DNA from: Hippophae tibetana
Lineage: Eukaryota; Streptophyta; Magnoliopsida; Rosales; Elaeagnaceae
Length of the DNA: 64,000 nucleotides
Assembly (NCBI GenBank): GCA_037013495.1
Contig: CM072806.1
Coordinates: forward strand, 7,990,001-8,054,000
Reading direction: 5' to 3'
Part shown: piece by piece, positions 13,396-26,338 of the stretch
Layout of the letters: each line of letters begins with the position of its first letter
How positions within the stretch are numbered: position 1 is the stretch's first letter
Notes under the pieces: model-generated
What the model saw: the letters and a program-made list of their open reading frames with translations, nothing else
Told to the model about the DNA's origin: nothing
Database searches by the model: none
Made by a program: the position numbers and the translations under genes

Positions 13396-14019
13396 GCATC
13401 TCAAGTGGGGGGGTCAGGGGACTCCTCCTCAAATCACGAGGCATAGGACGTATCCCGCATCCCGAGTGAGGGGTCAAGGGACTCCTCCTCTAATCACGAG
13501 GCAATAGGGTGTCTTGCATCTCAAGTGAGAAGGTCAAATGACTTGTCCCCACTTATGGGCATGAAATAAGATACCCAAAGTATGATCGCGAGCATATTTC
13601 GCATCTCGAGTGGGGGGGTCAGGGGACTCCTTCTCCAATCATGAGGCATAGGTAGTATCCCGCATCCCGAGTGGGGGGTCAGGGGACTGCTCCTCCAATC
13701 ATGAGGCAATCGGGTGTCTTGCATCTCAAGTGAGAAGGTCAAATGACTTATTCCCACTTGGGGGCATGAAATAAGACGCCCAAAGTATGATCGCGAGCAT
13801 ATTTCGCAGCTCGAGTGGGGGGTCAAGGGACTCCTCCTCCAATCACGAGGCATAGGACATATCTTGCATCCCGAGTGGGGGGTCCGGGGACTCCTCCTCC
13901 AATCACGGGGCATAAGACATGCCGCATCACGAGTGGGAGGGGTCAAGGGACTCCTCCTCCAATCACAAGACATAGGACATATCTCGCATCCCGAGTGGGG
14001 GGTCAGGGGACTCCTCCTA
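13396..14019. repeat. 60-bp tandem repeat array with about 205-bp higher-order period
   Basis: The core GGGTCAGGGGACTCCTCC recurs at 13411, 13471, 13531 (degenerate), 13616, 13676, 13736 (degenerate), 13820 and then every 60 bases to 14000. Monomers are 60 bp. Every third monomer in the left part is an AAGGTCAAATGACTT variant followed by about 25 extra bases, giving a roughly 205-bp higher-order unit. The array is GC-rich compared with its surroundings. The long open frames through it on both strands are products of the repeat and are not called as genes. Confidence 0.9.
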
Positions 14020-14659
14020 ACTTGGGAGGTTATACATTTTGTGATATAGGCGACATGAGGGTGAAGACCATATCCCACATGTGCTCCAAACTTTGTTGCA
14101 CGAGGAAATAGTCAATACTTTGACAAACTCAGTTAAATACTTGAAACATAGGAGTTCATGTATCGACCTTACACGCCTAAAGAAAACACGGTGCAAACTT
14201 TATAATAACTTCATCAATATTTGGGTAATAAATTGATCGTTTACGCCATATGTGGCATGAATAGTCCCAATTTATAATAATTTCATCAACACAGATCCTG
14301 AAGTGCACTAAGTTCTACCTCATTCGCCAAGATCAATCCCTACATCATATAAAGAAAGGCATGTAATGATCGGCTCATACATCATATAAACTCACCTTGC
14401 GTGGTATGCATAAGCTTCCCTTATCTTGTTTGAATTGAAGTCCTCAAAATCGTGGTGATAAAGCCATCATCAGGGGTCTCTGGATGAAAGATTTTATTCG
14501 ATGTAGCTCTAGACGCACCAACTTCAATCAAGCTAGCCCATATCCGACATTGCTATCATGCCTTTGCTAGTCAAAATATATCAGGCCTAAATCATACCAT
14601 AATCACTTCAACTGTTGGTTGCTTAATCCATATAGAAGTGTCATTCCAAGCCCAATCCA

Positions 14660-16150
14660 TGTCAGCTCGAGCCCGTTGTTCAGGTGAATTTCTTCAGTGG
14701 GTTCAATTTGTTCACTAGTTCGTACCAACTCCCATTCAACCAGGCCCAATGTGACAGATATCAAACCAGGCTACCTCTGTCAGTATCTCTTCAGGTTGTT
14801 CATTTAGCAAGTAAATCCACACATTAGTTTGTTCCAGGTATATCTCGTTCATCATGTATGGAAACCGAGCAAGTGCAGTCAATTCTTTTATGTAAATCGA
14901 GCCAGTTTGCAATCAATACTTTGTGAAAGTTTCAAACCCAATGGGCGTCCAAAACCCAATTTGTGATTCCCTTAGTGCACTGGTCTGTGGTCGTTCAAAA
15001 TGGAGCTGGTTTCATATTGGAAGCAAATCCACATCCATCAGTTTACGCCATGTCCAACTCGTGGTCTATTCGATCTGTGTCATGCTACCTCGCCTTGCTA
15101 ACCATAATAACCTTGTATCACACTGTAGCTCCTCACAGCATGTTTGTAATCACGTCGAGTGAAGAGCATTCGTTCGTCCAAACTGATCGATGACCCAATC
15201 ATATCGAACTGCTATTGTTTTCTGGACCTATACAACAAAGCAAATAGACACATCGCACCAATGCACTTTGTTCATTTGGGCCTAGGCCCAATTTGACAAC
15301 CAAGTTCGTCTTAGGCTCACCATTATTCCTACCCGCTAGCTCACACTTGGATTTAAGAAATCCCAGGGAGAAATGGCCAAAGAAATTTGTTCTTTATAAG
15401 TCTCAGTCAATATAGAGATGATGACAAATGATGGCTCACGTAGCTTGTCTTTATCACCCCAAAACCAATAGGAGACTAGACGAATTAACAGAGGTCGTTG
15501 ATAGAGCTACTAAAGTAGTAGCAAAGGAAACGACTTGCAAGTAATTAGAACCTACAAGAAAGGAGTTGGGAACGAAACTAGTCACAGTTTTAACACCAGC
15601 GAGGAACACCATACCGCTGCTTTGGATCACAGCCTAGCCCGTAAATCGCTAGCTTGTTCGCTTAGCGTGCTGGTATAAGGCAGTTCATAATGTTTATTGT
15701 GAAACCAAATCCACAAACTCAATTTGCACCATATATATTTAGAAGCTCTTATCATAACCCTTACAGGTTCGAGAGATCGCAGTATGGTTACAGTTCTATA
15801 TCTTGTTCGTTCTTTCAATCTCTTTGGGCTACTTATAGCCATTATATTAATTGAAAAGGAGAGTTTGCAGGTATCAGAGAAAATAACGATGTTGTTTTCC
15901 ATTAGTTGGACTGAGCTTTTCACTTGGGCCGAGCATGTCCCAGTTCGTTCAAGTGAATTTACGCAGTCTGTTTCCAGTTTGCTCAAGAGTCCATAATACC
16001 CATAAACTCATCTTCTCAGCACATTTCTACAGGTCGTTCATAGCGCATTGGTTTATGGTTGTTCATGGTGGAGCTGCTTTCAGATTGGAAGCAAATCCAC
16101 TCACTAGTTCGCAACAGGTATCTCATTCATCATTTACAGAAATCAATCAG
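14660..16150. repeat. Diverged dispersed repeat blocks inside the coding-free LTR element
   Basis: Blocks near 14811-14860, 14985-15040 and 16045-16150 share phrases such as TTGGAAGCAAATCCAC, TGGAGCTG and CAGGTATCTCATTCATCAT. A GTGAATTT...CAG block recurs near 14690 and 15953. The internal region seems built from old duplications of one unit. No protein similarity was recognised. Confidence 0.6.
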
Positions 16151-17083
16151 TTCTTCCAGGAAGAAATGGCCAGAGAAACAATGACAGGTGTCTAGCGCAA
16201 CTTATCTTTATCGCACTAGAACAAATTAGAGATCAAATTCTGCTATTCATAATTTTACTCGCTCTGTACTAGTAACAAGAGCATGTAATCGACTTCCACA
16301 GATCACTGGTTAACCAAGCCACGAAATAGAGCTACTTATTCATTTAAACATTACAACAGATCGTCCATGTTCACGATTTGTTCGGGCTATAGTTCCCACT
16401 TCGACTCAGTCCGAGTTAGATAATCCCAAATTTTTTCTTGTCTACGCTGGCAGCTACCCAGATCATGATTCACTTTTCTAGCCTAACGACCTATATCTCC
16501 TCAGGTCGTCCACTTAGTGAACTCGATGATGGTTGGATATTTCACCCCATTTGCAAGTGCTAGGTACCACAGCCCGTCATTCATTGCACAACCCGTCATT
16601 CATTGTTCTCCAGTCCATCTAACAACCCAACCTGGATTGATCCAAACATAATTAAATGCCAATCCACCCCATTTTTCCAACGTTTTTGTGTGGAGTAAAT
16701 GTTCCCAAAATACGAGAATTATTGGCTCAAAATCATACCAACTTATTAGCTCTCACATGGATCTAAGAACAACCAATAAAGAACGACCATCCCTTGATAA
16801 TTTAGCTCGTGGTTGGATGATTTGGACCAACGCTTTGTCATTAGTTTGCTCCTAGTCTACATTTGCCATGATTCATCGTGGTCCTACTATAGCGACCTAT
16901 AGGTCGCCCTGTCCTCAGCGTCAAATTCATCAACGCGGATTGTGCGAGCACCCATTATTCCAGCTCGTTACCTATCCGTGTCCATTTTTTGTGTGCAAGT
17001 AAATGTCCCTAAAACGAGATAATTCTCCTTGGAATAAAAATGATGGTCTCCAATGCCAACTATGGACTAGAAAGATTTGATTT

Positions 17084-17101
17084 CCCACAGATGGTGCCAA
17101 T
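17084..17101 (-). other. primer-binding site of the coding-free LTR element
   Basis: On the minus strand the bases directly after the LTR read ATTGGCACCATCTGTGGG. The form resembles the TTGGCGCC...TGTGGG primer sites of plant Gypsy/Tat elements. It sets the element's direction as leftward. Confidence 0.7.
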
Positions 17102-17597
17102 TGTTTGGAGAGAATTTTTTGGTTAGAGATTCTAGTTATTTTTAAAGAGAAGTGGAAATATGGACAAATGAATAGATCCTGTATTCTCCTCATTTAAGGG
17201 GTATATATATGTATGATATCTTACGCACGTGGCAAGGTATGCATAAGCGACTTGTATACATGGTTACATATGTAGTAAAATTACAAACAAACTAGTTTAG
17301 ATAGAAAGCAGATCGCTACAAGTGTCATACATAAATTATAAAAGGGAGGTTGTTATATGTAGGTTGCTCACGGAGAGGGATGACCGTGATAACGTCGAGA
17401 TATCATAGTTTCACTAGGTCTTGACATCCAAGACCTCACTGTTTGATAACGAGATACTTTTTTCGACTGGGTTGTACGCTCTACAAAGCTCGTTGGGCCT
17501 AGACCTTTTGTTAAGCCAATCCTATATCTTCATTATACCCTAGCGGGGTACCTGTACTTATTAGGTCGCATGTCCGTTACATATTTAATACCAAACA
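17102..17597 (-). repeat. 5' LTR of the coding-free LTR element
   Basis: This is a 496-bp direct repeat of 11486-11981. It starts at TGTTTGGAGAGAATT and ends in CCAAACA. It is next to the primer-binding site, so it is the 5' LTR of a minus-strand element. Confidence 0.93.
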
Positions 17598-20243
17598 ACT
17601 ATAATACAGAATATTTAAGCTTCGATCATACTAAACATATTTCAAAATATTAAAATGAGTATACACAATAAAATAATTTAATATAAAGATAAGTTTATAG
17701 TATGTTCAAGTAATAAATAAATATATAAAATTAATAAAAAATAGATTTTTTGAATATAAAAAAATAGAAACCTTTCCTCGTATATTATAAAATTATTTGT
17801 AATTAGGCATAGACGGAATTAAAAGAAAGTTTACTGTTATTTAAATACTTACATTTGGTCGTAAATAAACATCTAATAGCTTGTCTCTTAACTTTAAAAC
17901 TATTTTTAAATCATAATTTAAAAAATATTTGTAGCTTTTAAAAATAATGAAGTATTTGAAAAATATTTTTTAAAAATAAAAAAATAGAAGGTACGATTAT
18001 ATTGTTGTTTTTTTGATAATATGATTGCTTAATTAATTAATATAATTAGTATTAAATTACTTTTTTCATTGATCAAAGTGAGATAGTGATGATGCATTCC
18101 AAAAAGTTTCATGACATTCCTTAAATTGTGTTTTCTCACCCCTGTTGAGAAATTTGATTAATTAAATTAATAGTAAATAAAACTTGTATTGAAAACATTA
18201 TCCCTTTACGGTTCAAGATGCTTAATTGATAATGGAAGAAAATCAAAACCAATATAACTTCACAAATGAATTCTTTGATGGCCCATTTTAGTTAGGTTTT
18301 GTAGGGTAATATGAGTACATACATTGAGAGAGTAAAATCTATAAATGTTAGTTATTTTTGTAGATAAAATATTTGTTTATAAATAATTTTGTATCAAGTC
18401 TATCAAGTAAAGTCAAAAAAATATTTAAGTTTTAAATAATCATAATTTAGATATATTCTTTATAACAATCATAAATAATATTATATTCATGTATTCAATA
18501 ACATATATTTACAACACTTAAAATTATATTTTGTGCTAACGTTTTTGTTAATCGATCAATCAACTAAGAGTATTAATTGATCTATTAATGTGTCTGATTT
18601 GTAATAAACTAATTTAAACATAATCCATTCCTAATAATCTTAGAGGTTATAAAAATAATGCACAAACTCATGTAAAATATTTTGGGGCACTATCTTAAAA
18701 ATAATAGTATAAGTTCGAGTTTATATTTAAACATTATATATTTTTATGATAGATAAATTAGGTGTTCTATTGAACAAATGATTTTTCTTGTTGTATCTTA
18801 AGTTGTTTCTAACTAAATATCTAGTATATTATTTTTAATTTTTATATTATATTATTTACGTGTAACTATTATGATTAGATTATAAATTTATAATTTGATA
18901 AAATTAAAAATAAAGTATTGATTCCCTTTTATATCTATTAGTTACTTCTTGGACTTTCATTGACAAAAAAAATAAAAGAATATGTACGAAAAGACGTTCA
19001 TCAGACATGGACCAAAGCTGCATCTTGTAGTATATCATGCTCCACAAAGAAACATGAAGTTTAATTCTCATGATTAATGACATAGTAATTAACTAGAGAT
19101 ACTTGATAAATGATTCAACTAGATTATTTTGTGTGTTTATGTTGGAGACATGATGTTCACCATCACTCTCAATTGACATACAATAGCCATTAATTAAACT
19201 CTTGCACTATTTAGATGAACTTTTTTAATACGAAAGTATGAAAGTGAAATTCATGATTGCAAATAAATAAAAGACAAACATGTGACCATTGTGTTGATGC
19301 ATCTATCGGCACCATTAAATAAATAAATGAACTGCATGTGAATCAATAGGTCAACAAATAACTCATTTTTTCCCCAAAAATACACGAGATTCAATATTAA
19401 TCGTGGCTAGTGCTTGTCTAATAAGCATTTTGCCTAAAGTTAATGAAATACACAAAGATAATCACTTGACAGTTGGATCTTTTGAATCTTTTTTTTTTTG
19501 GTGTCCATTTTGATTTTTTATTCATCTAATCTAGTGAGCCACAGAGATTATCGTACAATCATATTAAAACTTTTTGTTATGATATGTTTTGATTTATTAA
19601 TGCACATGACTCAATTATGGGTTTAAATATTTTAGTAATATAGTTATTTAATCATATATAAGTAAGTTGTTTTATATTTTTATAATAATACACCAATAAT
19701 TCTTATATTTAATTTTAAAATTTTAATAGTTTAAAATTAAAATTTAATTAAAAATTCTAGCATATAATATAAATTAACTCAAAATTATTAATAATAAATA
19801 AAATTCATTTAATCATTATTATCTTAAAAATAATTCTAATTTAACCCATGCAAAAACAAAATGGAATCAAGAAAAATAAAAAAAGTTTAAAAAAACACTC
19901 AAATTAATTAAATCTTATTGAAGATGATGATTTTATAAGAAAAACCAAAGTGAGATGGATGTATTTTCGAAAAAAATTAAGACTTTTATCTCAAATAAAC
20001 ACAATAAAATTTATAACGCCTACATCTTAAAAATAATAAGTTAAAGACAAAGAGATGATTAATAGGTTAGAAATATTTTTAAAGAGAAGTTTTCCGTTCA
20101 CTTTTCATTTATATGCATAGCACGTATTAAAATTCATAATTAAATTTCAATTTTTGACCACAAATATATTTAAAATTAAATATAAAAATTGTTTGTATTA
20201 TATTATTATAAAAATATAGATAAATATATATACTTTTTATTAG

Positions 20244-20607
20244 GAGTAAATATATTTTTATCATGATTGTTACAAATATATAATCGAATTTTATTTTGTT
20301 ATTTTCTTAATATTAAGTTTTAGAAATGATACACAAATACTATTGAATTATTTTTATTACTTCATACCATTAAAGTTTGTAAATGTTATAAAAATATCAT
20401 CAACGTAATTACAACTTATTATTAACTTGACTTAATTAATTAAGTTTAATGATATTTTTATAATATTTATAAAATTTAATGGTATAAAAATATTAAAAAA
20501 ATTAATGATATTTTATAATATTTGTAAATTTTAATGATAAAAAATTAGTAAAATAAAATTCAATAATAATTTTATAACAAACTCGAAACTATGTGATAAA
20601 AAATCTA
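20244..20607. mobile_element. possible decayed MITE
   Basis: The left end has TATTTTTATCATGATTGTTAC followed by CGAATTTTATTTTG. The right end carries the approximate reverse complement (AAAATAAAATTCAAT... GTGATAAAAAA). No clear target duplication was found. The AT content is high enough that chance pairing is a real alternative. Confidence 0.25.
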
Positions 20608-21634
20608 ATAATTATTTTGTTAATATGAATTATTAAAATAACAAAACTCTTAATTGTGCTTATAATTAATGCAAAAAGATTCTATCAAGTATCTCAAATT
20701 AAATTCTTATCTAGGAGAGTACAAACAAATCACGATTTTGTCTTTATTGTACAAACTGCGTACGATTCCAATTAAATAATATTACAAAGATGAAATTAAA
20801 GAAATCAAATAAAGACGGTGGTCTTTTATTAACGAGAATGCCTTCAGCGATGAGCTGCGAACCCTAGCCATGCGGAAAACAATATATATGATCAAGGTTT
20901 CCCAAAGTTGTTTTAAATGACCAGAGAAAATAAAGACTACTTCTACCGTTTATTTCAATGGTAGGAATTTAATTATAAAGGATTTATTCATTCTCTTGTT
21001 GGCATCTCTTCCTTTCAACTTCGAGAAGTAGTCTGTATGCACCCAAACAAAACTAGCTAGGATTATATTGTAAACATACATGTGTAGACTACATGCTTGA
21101 TAAAATGCCAAGTAGAGCTCCCATGAGTCATCCGACCTTGCTAATGCACTGGCTGGCTGCTTAAGGATTCTCTTTTCTTTTCTTTCTTTCTTTTTTTCTT
21201 TTGAAACCAAACACATGAAAACCTTTCAACTTTTTTCCCTCCTAGCTTTTCTCTCTATCATTTTCCTCAACATTTTATTTCCTTGCAAAATCAAACATCC
21301 TAACATTACAGAATTTCTAGCAGGAAAAGTGTTGCAGTATTAAAAAAAAAAAGAATTGATGACATTAACAGAGCAAAAAAGACTAATGTTAGAGCAATTT
21401 AAAATTTATGTTCACAAATGTTTCTAAAATTAAAAACTTTGCTATGATAATAGGGTTAAAAAGAAGAAGAAAGAAAAAGTACTGCAATATGTTTTATACA
21501 TTGGCAAGTGGAAACAATTCAAAACCTTATGGTAAGAGATGGTAGCAAATATCTCTTCATAAACAGACAGATCATGAATAAAAAACACACAAGAGGTAGC
21601 AAACAGACAGATATGATATATTATAATAACTCCA

Positions 21635-21636
<2 letters not shown>

Positions 21637-21669
<33 letters not shown>
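21637..21669. repeat. (AT)n microsatellite
   Basis: An uninterrupted run of AT dinucleotides of about 33 bases. Confidence 0.95.
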
Positions 21670-21674
<5 letters not shown>

Positions 21675-24119
21675 TTAAATAGAAGATTTCTCCTCTTTGT
21701 TAATTTATAAGGATTAAAAATATAGATAAATTAAAGCTTAAGAACAAATTAAAGTTATTAGAAAGATGTAGTCTATTTATTTAAATAATTAAACAACAAT
21801 TGATTACCAAATAGAAGGTAGGGAACCATAAACACAAATTGCCTGGCTTCATCCTGTCTGCCCTTTAGTTTTCTATTAAAAATAATTTGTGTAATTTCCT
21901 CTATAAGATGGCTAAATTAAGAGTCACGATATTATTATACTACACTAGCTAGGCTCTCGCGCTATCATCTTGTAATAGCAAGTACGAAAATGTCCTCTGA
22001 TTCACAAGTACGACCAGGGATATTTTGGTCTTTGAAATTTTTATATGAAAATGAGTGGTTGAGGAATGTCAAGTGCTTGTCCAGTTGCCATCACCAAGTC
22101 TCAAAGTGCCCACCCCCACCTTCACCTTGTAAATATTTTCCTTCTTTCTTCTCGGTCTCTTTGATCAGTCTGGGTGGTGAAAGGGAAATAGACGGAGTTA
22201 TAAGAAAAGAGGGCCCAGTTTCAAGACAAGAAGGCTTAATGTTAAATTCGGGTACTAAATCATTATATCGATATTTATTAATTTATTAATAATCTTGAAG
22301 AGGCCGGTGAGAGGCTGTTTTCAACTTATCTTTGAAACTCTTTTTTTAACACAAAATTTTATATGTGTATAAGTAATATAGAATTTTTTTTAAAGGATGT
22401 AAGTTTTATAATATTTATAAAAATTAAAATAATATTTTTTTAATTAATATAATATATTTTTATATACAATAAACTATACACTCACATTAATAATTAAATG
22501 TACTCTTAAAATTATTAATCATTTTGTTGCATACTTATATATATTGAATTATATTAGATGTTAAATTAAAAATATAAAATATTGAAATAATTATGAAATT
22601 GATTAATAATAAGATGTCAATTACACTGTCTTTGCATGCATGTATTTAAATATGTACCACATAAGGATATAAGTTTTTTTTAACTTTATTTTAATTTTAA
22701 GATGATTTTTTTTAATCAAAATAATTATATTAATTGCTAGCATATTTATAATTGAGATTCAAAATTTACATATTTTACATGTTTATGTTAGGTGGAAATT
22801 TTATGATTTACCTTCCAAGGATCAAAATAACATTCACCCTTTAATTTAAAAAGGGGTAAATACATTTTTCTATCATAAAATATGTTGATTTTTGCAAAAT
22901 TATTATTAGCTTTTAAATTATTACAAAGTCAACATTTAATTTCAATTGTTGTTATATAAATATAACGGTCATTAAATTTAAAAAAAAAACTAAATATTTT
23001 AGAGATAATGGTACTTTTTTTATTAGTTTTTAAGAAATTTCAATCTTATAAAATTTAGTATTAATTTTGTAAAACTTAAAATTTGGTATTATTTTTTGAA
23101 ACGGACTACCGGTGATAAAACAAATATTTAGTTTTTATAAAAAAAAAAAAATAAGGAAAGATGTCGTGCCTTAAACGTCAAACGATTCCTCTCAACTTTG
23201 AAAGAAAAACATAAGCACTGGCTCCACAATATACGACAACAATAGCGACGTGCACATATATCTAATCTAGAAGTCTTCTCTCTCTCTCACTAGTGCTGCT
23301 TGCTATTGCTATTCCTGCACACATATTTGCCGACACAATATTTTATACGAAAATCAGCAGATTTGTATTTTTTGAGTTGAGCTTTAAATGAAGAGCCAAC
23401 TATTTTTCGATAGTATGAGTGTAATATTTTATCCTTTTTTTTATTAGAAATTTTTTAATCGTGGGAAAAGTTCTTACATGATTTTTTTTAAATTATTGTA
23501 GCCTAAAAATTATTAAATTAGTTTTATCCAATTAGATATATATTTGATAAATGTATTTTTTTTGTTATATATACTAAATTTTGATAATATTATGTTAATT
23601 ATATTAATTTCATTATTTTTATTAAAAATAACTACTAATAATATTTTCAATTATATTATCATTTTTATTTATAGTATAAATTTTAATTCACTTGAAGATC
23701 CCTCATTTAAAGTAAAGCTAATCGAGTTTTACATATACCTCTCTTTTGGTTTTATTCATTTTCTAAATTTGATAACAAAGTTTGTGTTTGGTTCTTGAGA
23801 AGGTTAAAACTAAAATGGAGCAACTGATAGAAGAAAAAAGAGTTACCTTTCGAGCGAATTTTTTTTTTCCTTCCTTTGTGTTTAATTTCAAAACACGTAA
23901 AGGAGATTTGGTGGTTTTTATTTTATTTTATTATTATTATAAAAAATCAAAGATTTCGTTAAAAAAAAGTAATATTTTCAAATTAATTAAAACTTCAATT
24001 GATAATCATGATTGATATCAAAAGATCCAGTTGGGCCTTAATCTCACCCAGCCAAAAGTTCTACCTTCATCATCATCATTTTCTGAAACATCCATCGCAC
24101 CTTCCATCACCACAAGAGA

Positions 24120-24339
24120 AACTAGTGCAAAAAATTAAAAAATATATATATTTTGTCCTTAAAAGTGATACTTTTAGGGATAAATATTTATTACTTGTTC
24201 TAAATAATATTGACTAAAAATAAAATAATGTAACAAAAGTTCGATTGGAAATTATTTATTATAGACAAATTTTAACTTGTCCTTGAAAAAATCATTTCAA
24301 AAATTTACGACAAAAGAATTTGTTATTGAAACATAAAAA
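24120..24339 (+). mobile_element. possible CACTA end fragment
   Basis: The bases ACTAGTGCAAAAAATT at 24121 resemble the plant CACTA terminus CACTAGTGCAAAAA with the first base changed. Sub-terminal AAAAGTGATACTTTTAGGGA is self-complementary around its centre. The Copia fragment begins about 220 bases to the right, so only one end would survive. This is tentative. Confidence 0.3.
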
Positions 24340-26338
24340 ATTTGCGTGTAATTTCTCTTTCTATCAACACACATTTTTGTTCCATTAAAAATTGTTCTAT
24401 TTGTTCATTAGTTAACCAAACTCATAATCTATTTCCTCTAAGTTTCATAAATACAAAAACACATTTTGAATTAATTCATGTCGGATGATTATCATATTCT
24501 AGCACTTAATGGAGCATGTTATTTCCTCACTATTGTTGATGACTACTCAAGATACACATGGTTCTATCTCTTATGTGCTAAATCTCATACACACATATTT
24601 CTTATCATCTTCATTAACCTTGTTGAAACACAATTTGCATCCAGACTTAAAATCATTCGTAGCTATAATGACCCAGTTGTTTTCTACCAAAGGAATCCTT
24701 CATCACACCAGTTGTGTCTTTACCCCTCAACAGAATGGTGTTGCTGAACGCAAACACCGTCATCTTTTCAATGTCGTTCGTGCATTTCTCTTCCAAGCCA
24801 ATCTCTCTAAACAATTATGGGGAGATGCCATTCTTACAGCCACTTACCTCATAAATCGTACTCCAACACTTGTTCTTAAGGGTAAAACACCATTTGAAAT
24901 CCTTTTTCACAAAATTCCTAGGTATGAACATCTTCGTGTTTTTGGTTCCTTTTGTTTTGTGTCTGCACATCATGATCGACCTACCAAATTTGATGCTAGA
25001 TCGCATAGATACATATTCATTGGGTATCCATCTGGGATAAAATGTTATCATGCCTACAATCTGGAAACAAGCAAGACTTTAGTGTCTCGTGATGTTATCT
25101 TTCATGAACATGTATTTCCTTATTTCACTTCAGTTGTAAACACTCCAACTCTATTTACTCCATCAGAAAACACTATTTATGATGATATACCTAACATTCG
25201 TCAATCAACCACTCTAACTACATCACTTTATTATACACCATCTATCCTTCCAACAATTGACTCAAACATTCTTCATCTTCAAAATTCATCTCTTGAAACA
25301 TCATCATCAACTTCTACACCACACATGACTTCTCCAACACCAATCACACACAGGCTTCACTGATCTACCAATGTTCGTAGCTACCTTCACAAGTTTCATG
25401 TAGAAGCTTACTTTCCTTCTCGTGCCTTTGCTACTTCTATTTCCATTCTCAACGAACCAACCACCTTTCCTGAAGCTTTCAACTATCCAAAATGACAACT
25501 TGCATTGAAACAAAAGCTGGATGCTTTTGAAACTAATGGCACTTGGACGCTTCAATAGCTTCCTCCAAACAAGAAACTAGTTGGTTGTAAATGGGTCTAC
25601 AAAATCAAATATAATCCTGATGGCTCTGTGGAACGATATAAGGCTCAATTAGTGGCCAAAGGATACAATCAAATTGAAGGTTTTGACTACCAAGAAACCT
25701 TTGCACCAGTAGCCAAACTTGTTACTAATGTCTTCTTCTTTTCGTTACTACTATTCAAAATTGGCATCTTTTCCAACTCGATGTCAACAATGATTTTCTC
25801 TATAGTGATCTTCATGAAAATGTCTACATGTCCCTTCTACCTGGATTCAGACAAAAGGGGAAAACACGAGTATGTAAGCTATACAAATCTTTGTATGGAC
25901 TCAAACAAGTCTCACAGCAATGGTTCATCAAGTTATCAACAACACTTAAACCAACTGGTTTTAACTAATCCAAGTATGATCACTCACTATTCGTCCGAAC
26001 CTATGGTAATTTATTCTCTACTCTTCTTATCTATGTAGATGATATAATCATAATAGGAAACAATGTACAAGACATTGAAGAAACTAAGAATTATCTCATG
26101 CAACAATTCAAGCTAAAAGATCTGGGTGAATTAAAGTATTTTTTGGGCATAGAAGTTTCACGTTCTAAGAAGGGAATTGTTCTGTCACAACACAAGTACA
26201 CACTTGAAATATTGGAGGACATAGGTTATTTTGGTGCCAAATATACCAATTCACCTATGGAACAAAATTTATCCCTCAGTATGATTGAAGGGGAATTCAT
26301 CAGTAACCTCACATCCTATCGAAGACTTGTACTAGGAG
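24340..26338 (+). mobile_element. Copia fragment, plus strand: integrase and RT half (broken)
   Basis: This fragment starts near the integrase zinc-binding region. It continues through the integrase core (FELIHV near 24465, then NGACYFLTIVDDYSRYTWF and QQNGVAERKHRHLFNVVRAF) and the RT ([20 protein letters not shown], then [25 protein letters not shown]). It stops abruptly at 26338, where minus-strand gag-protease sequence begins. No LTR was found at its left end. It is RE1-like, a fossil with several breaks. It may be the flipped half of the element whose gag lies to the right, or a separate insertion. Confidence 0.85.

Larger units (their letters stand above)
11486..17597 (-). mobile_element. 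Large LTR element without recognisable coding region (LARD-like, Gypsy-type primer site)
   Basis: Two 496-bp LTRs (11486-11981 and 17102-17597) bound 5.1 kb of internal DNA. The LTRs begin and end TGTTTGG...CCAAACA and are very similar. The candidate target duplication is AATAT (11481-11485) and ACTAT (17598-17602). Next to the right LTR the minus strand reads ATTGGCACCATCTGTGGG, which resembles primer sites of plant Ty3/Gypsy elements of the Tat type, so the element points left. No gag, protease, RT or integrase motif was found in any frame. It therefore looks like a non-autonomous large retrotransposon derivative. Its 60-bp tandem array lies in the 3' half, where Tat elements often have such arrays. 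LTR similarity implies a fairly recent insertion. Confidence 0.85.
17598..24119. other. AT-rich intergenic DNA with possible MITE remnants
   Basis: About 6.5 kb without a recognisable gene. Open frames are short and low in complexity. The 99-codon frame at 21990-22289 has a Pro- and Ser-rich stretch but no family resemblance. Two segments (about 20244-20607 and 22855-23140) begin with similar GG(A/G)GTAAATA-type sequence and have loosely inverted ends, so they may be old MITEs. A CT-rich tract at 23275-23295 and the dinucleotide repeat at 21637-21669 are the only other landmarks. Confidence 0.5.

Noticed and set aside
13521-14111. Long open frames (98 to 185 codons) on both strands with repeated RRSPLTPHSGC-type or GGQGTPPPITRH-type peptides
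   Set aside because: They follow the 60-bp tandem repeat, whose length is a multiple of three, so frames stay open in both directions. They have no family resemblance and lie in a non-coding LTR element.
20830-20880. Short minus-strand frame starting MARVRSSSLKAFS, like a gene start
   Set aside because: It is only about a dozen codons with no following exon I could support and no promoter or splice context.
21990-22289. 99-codon plus-strand frame with a Cys/Pro-rich stretch
   Set aside because: No recognised family, and codon composition is like the surrounding AT-rich DNA.
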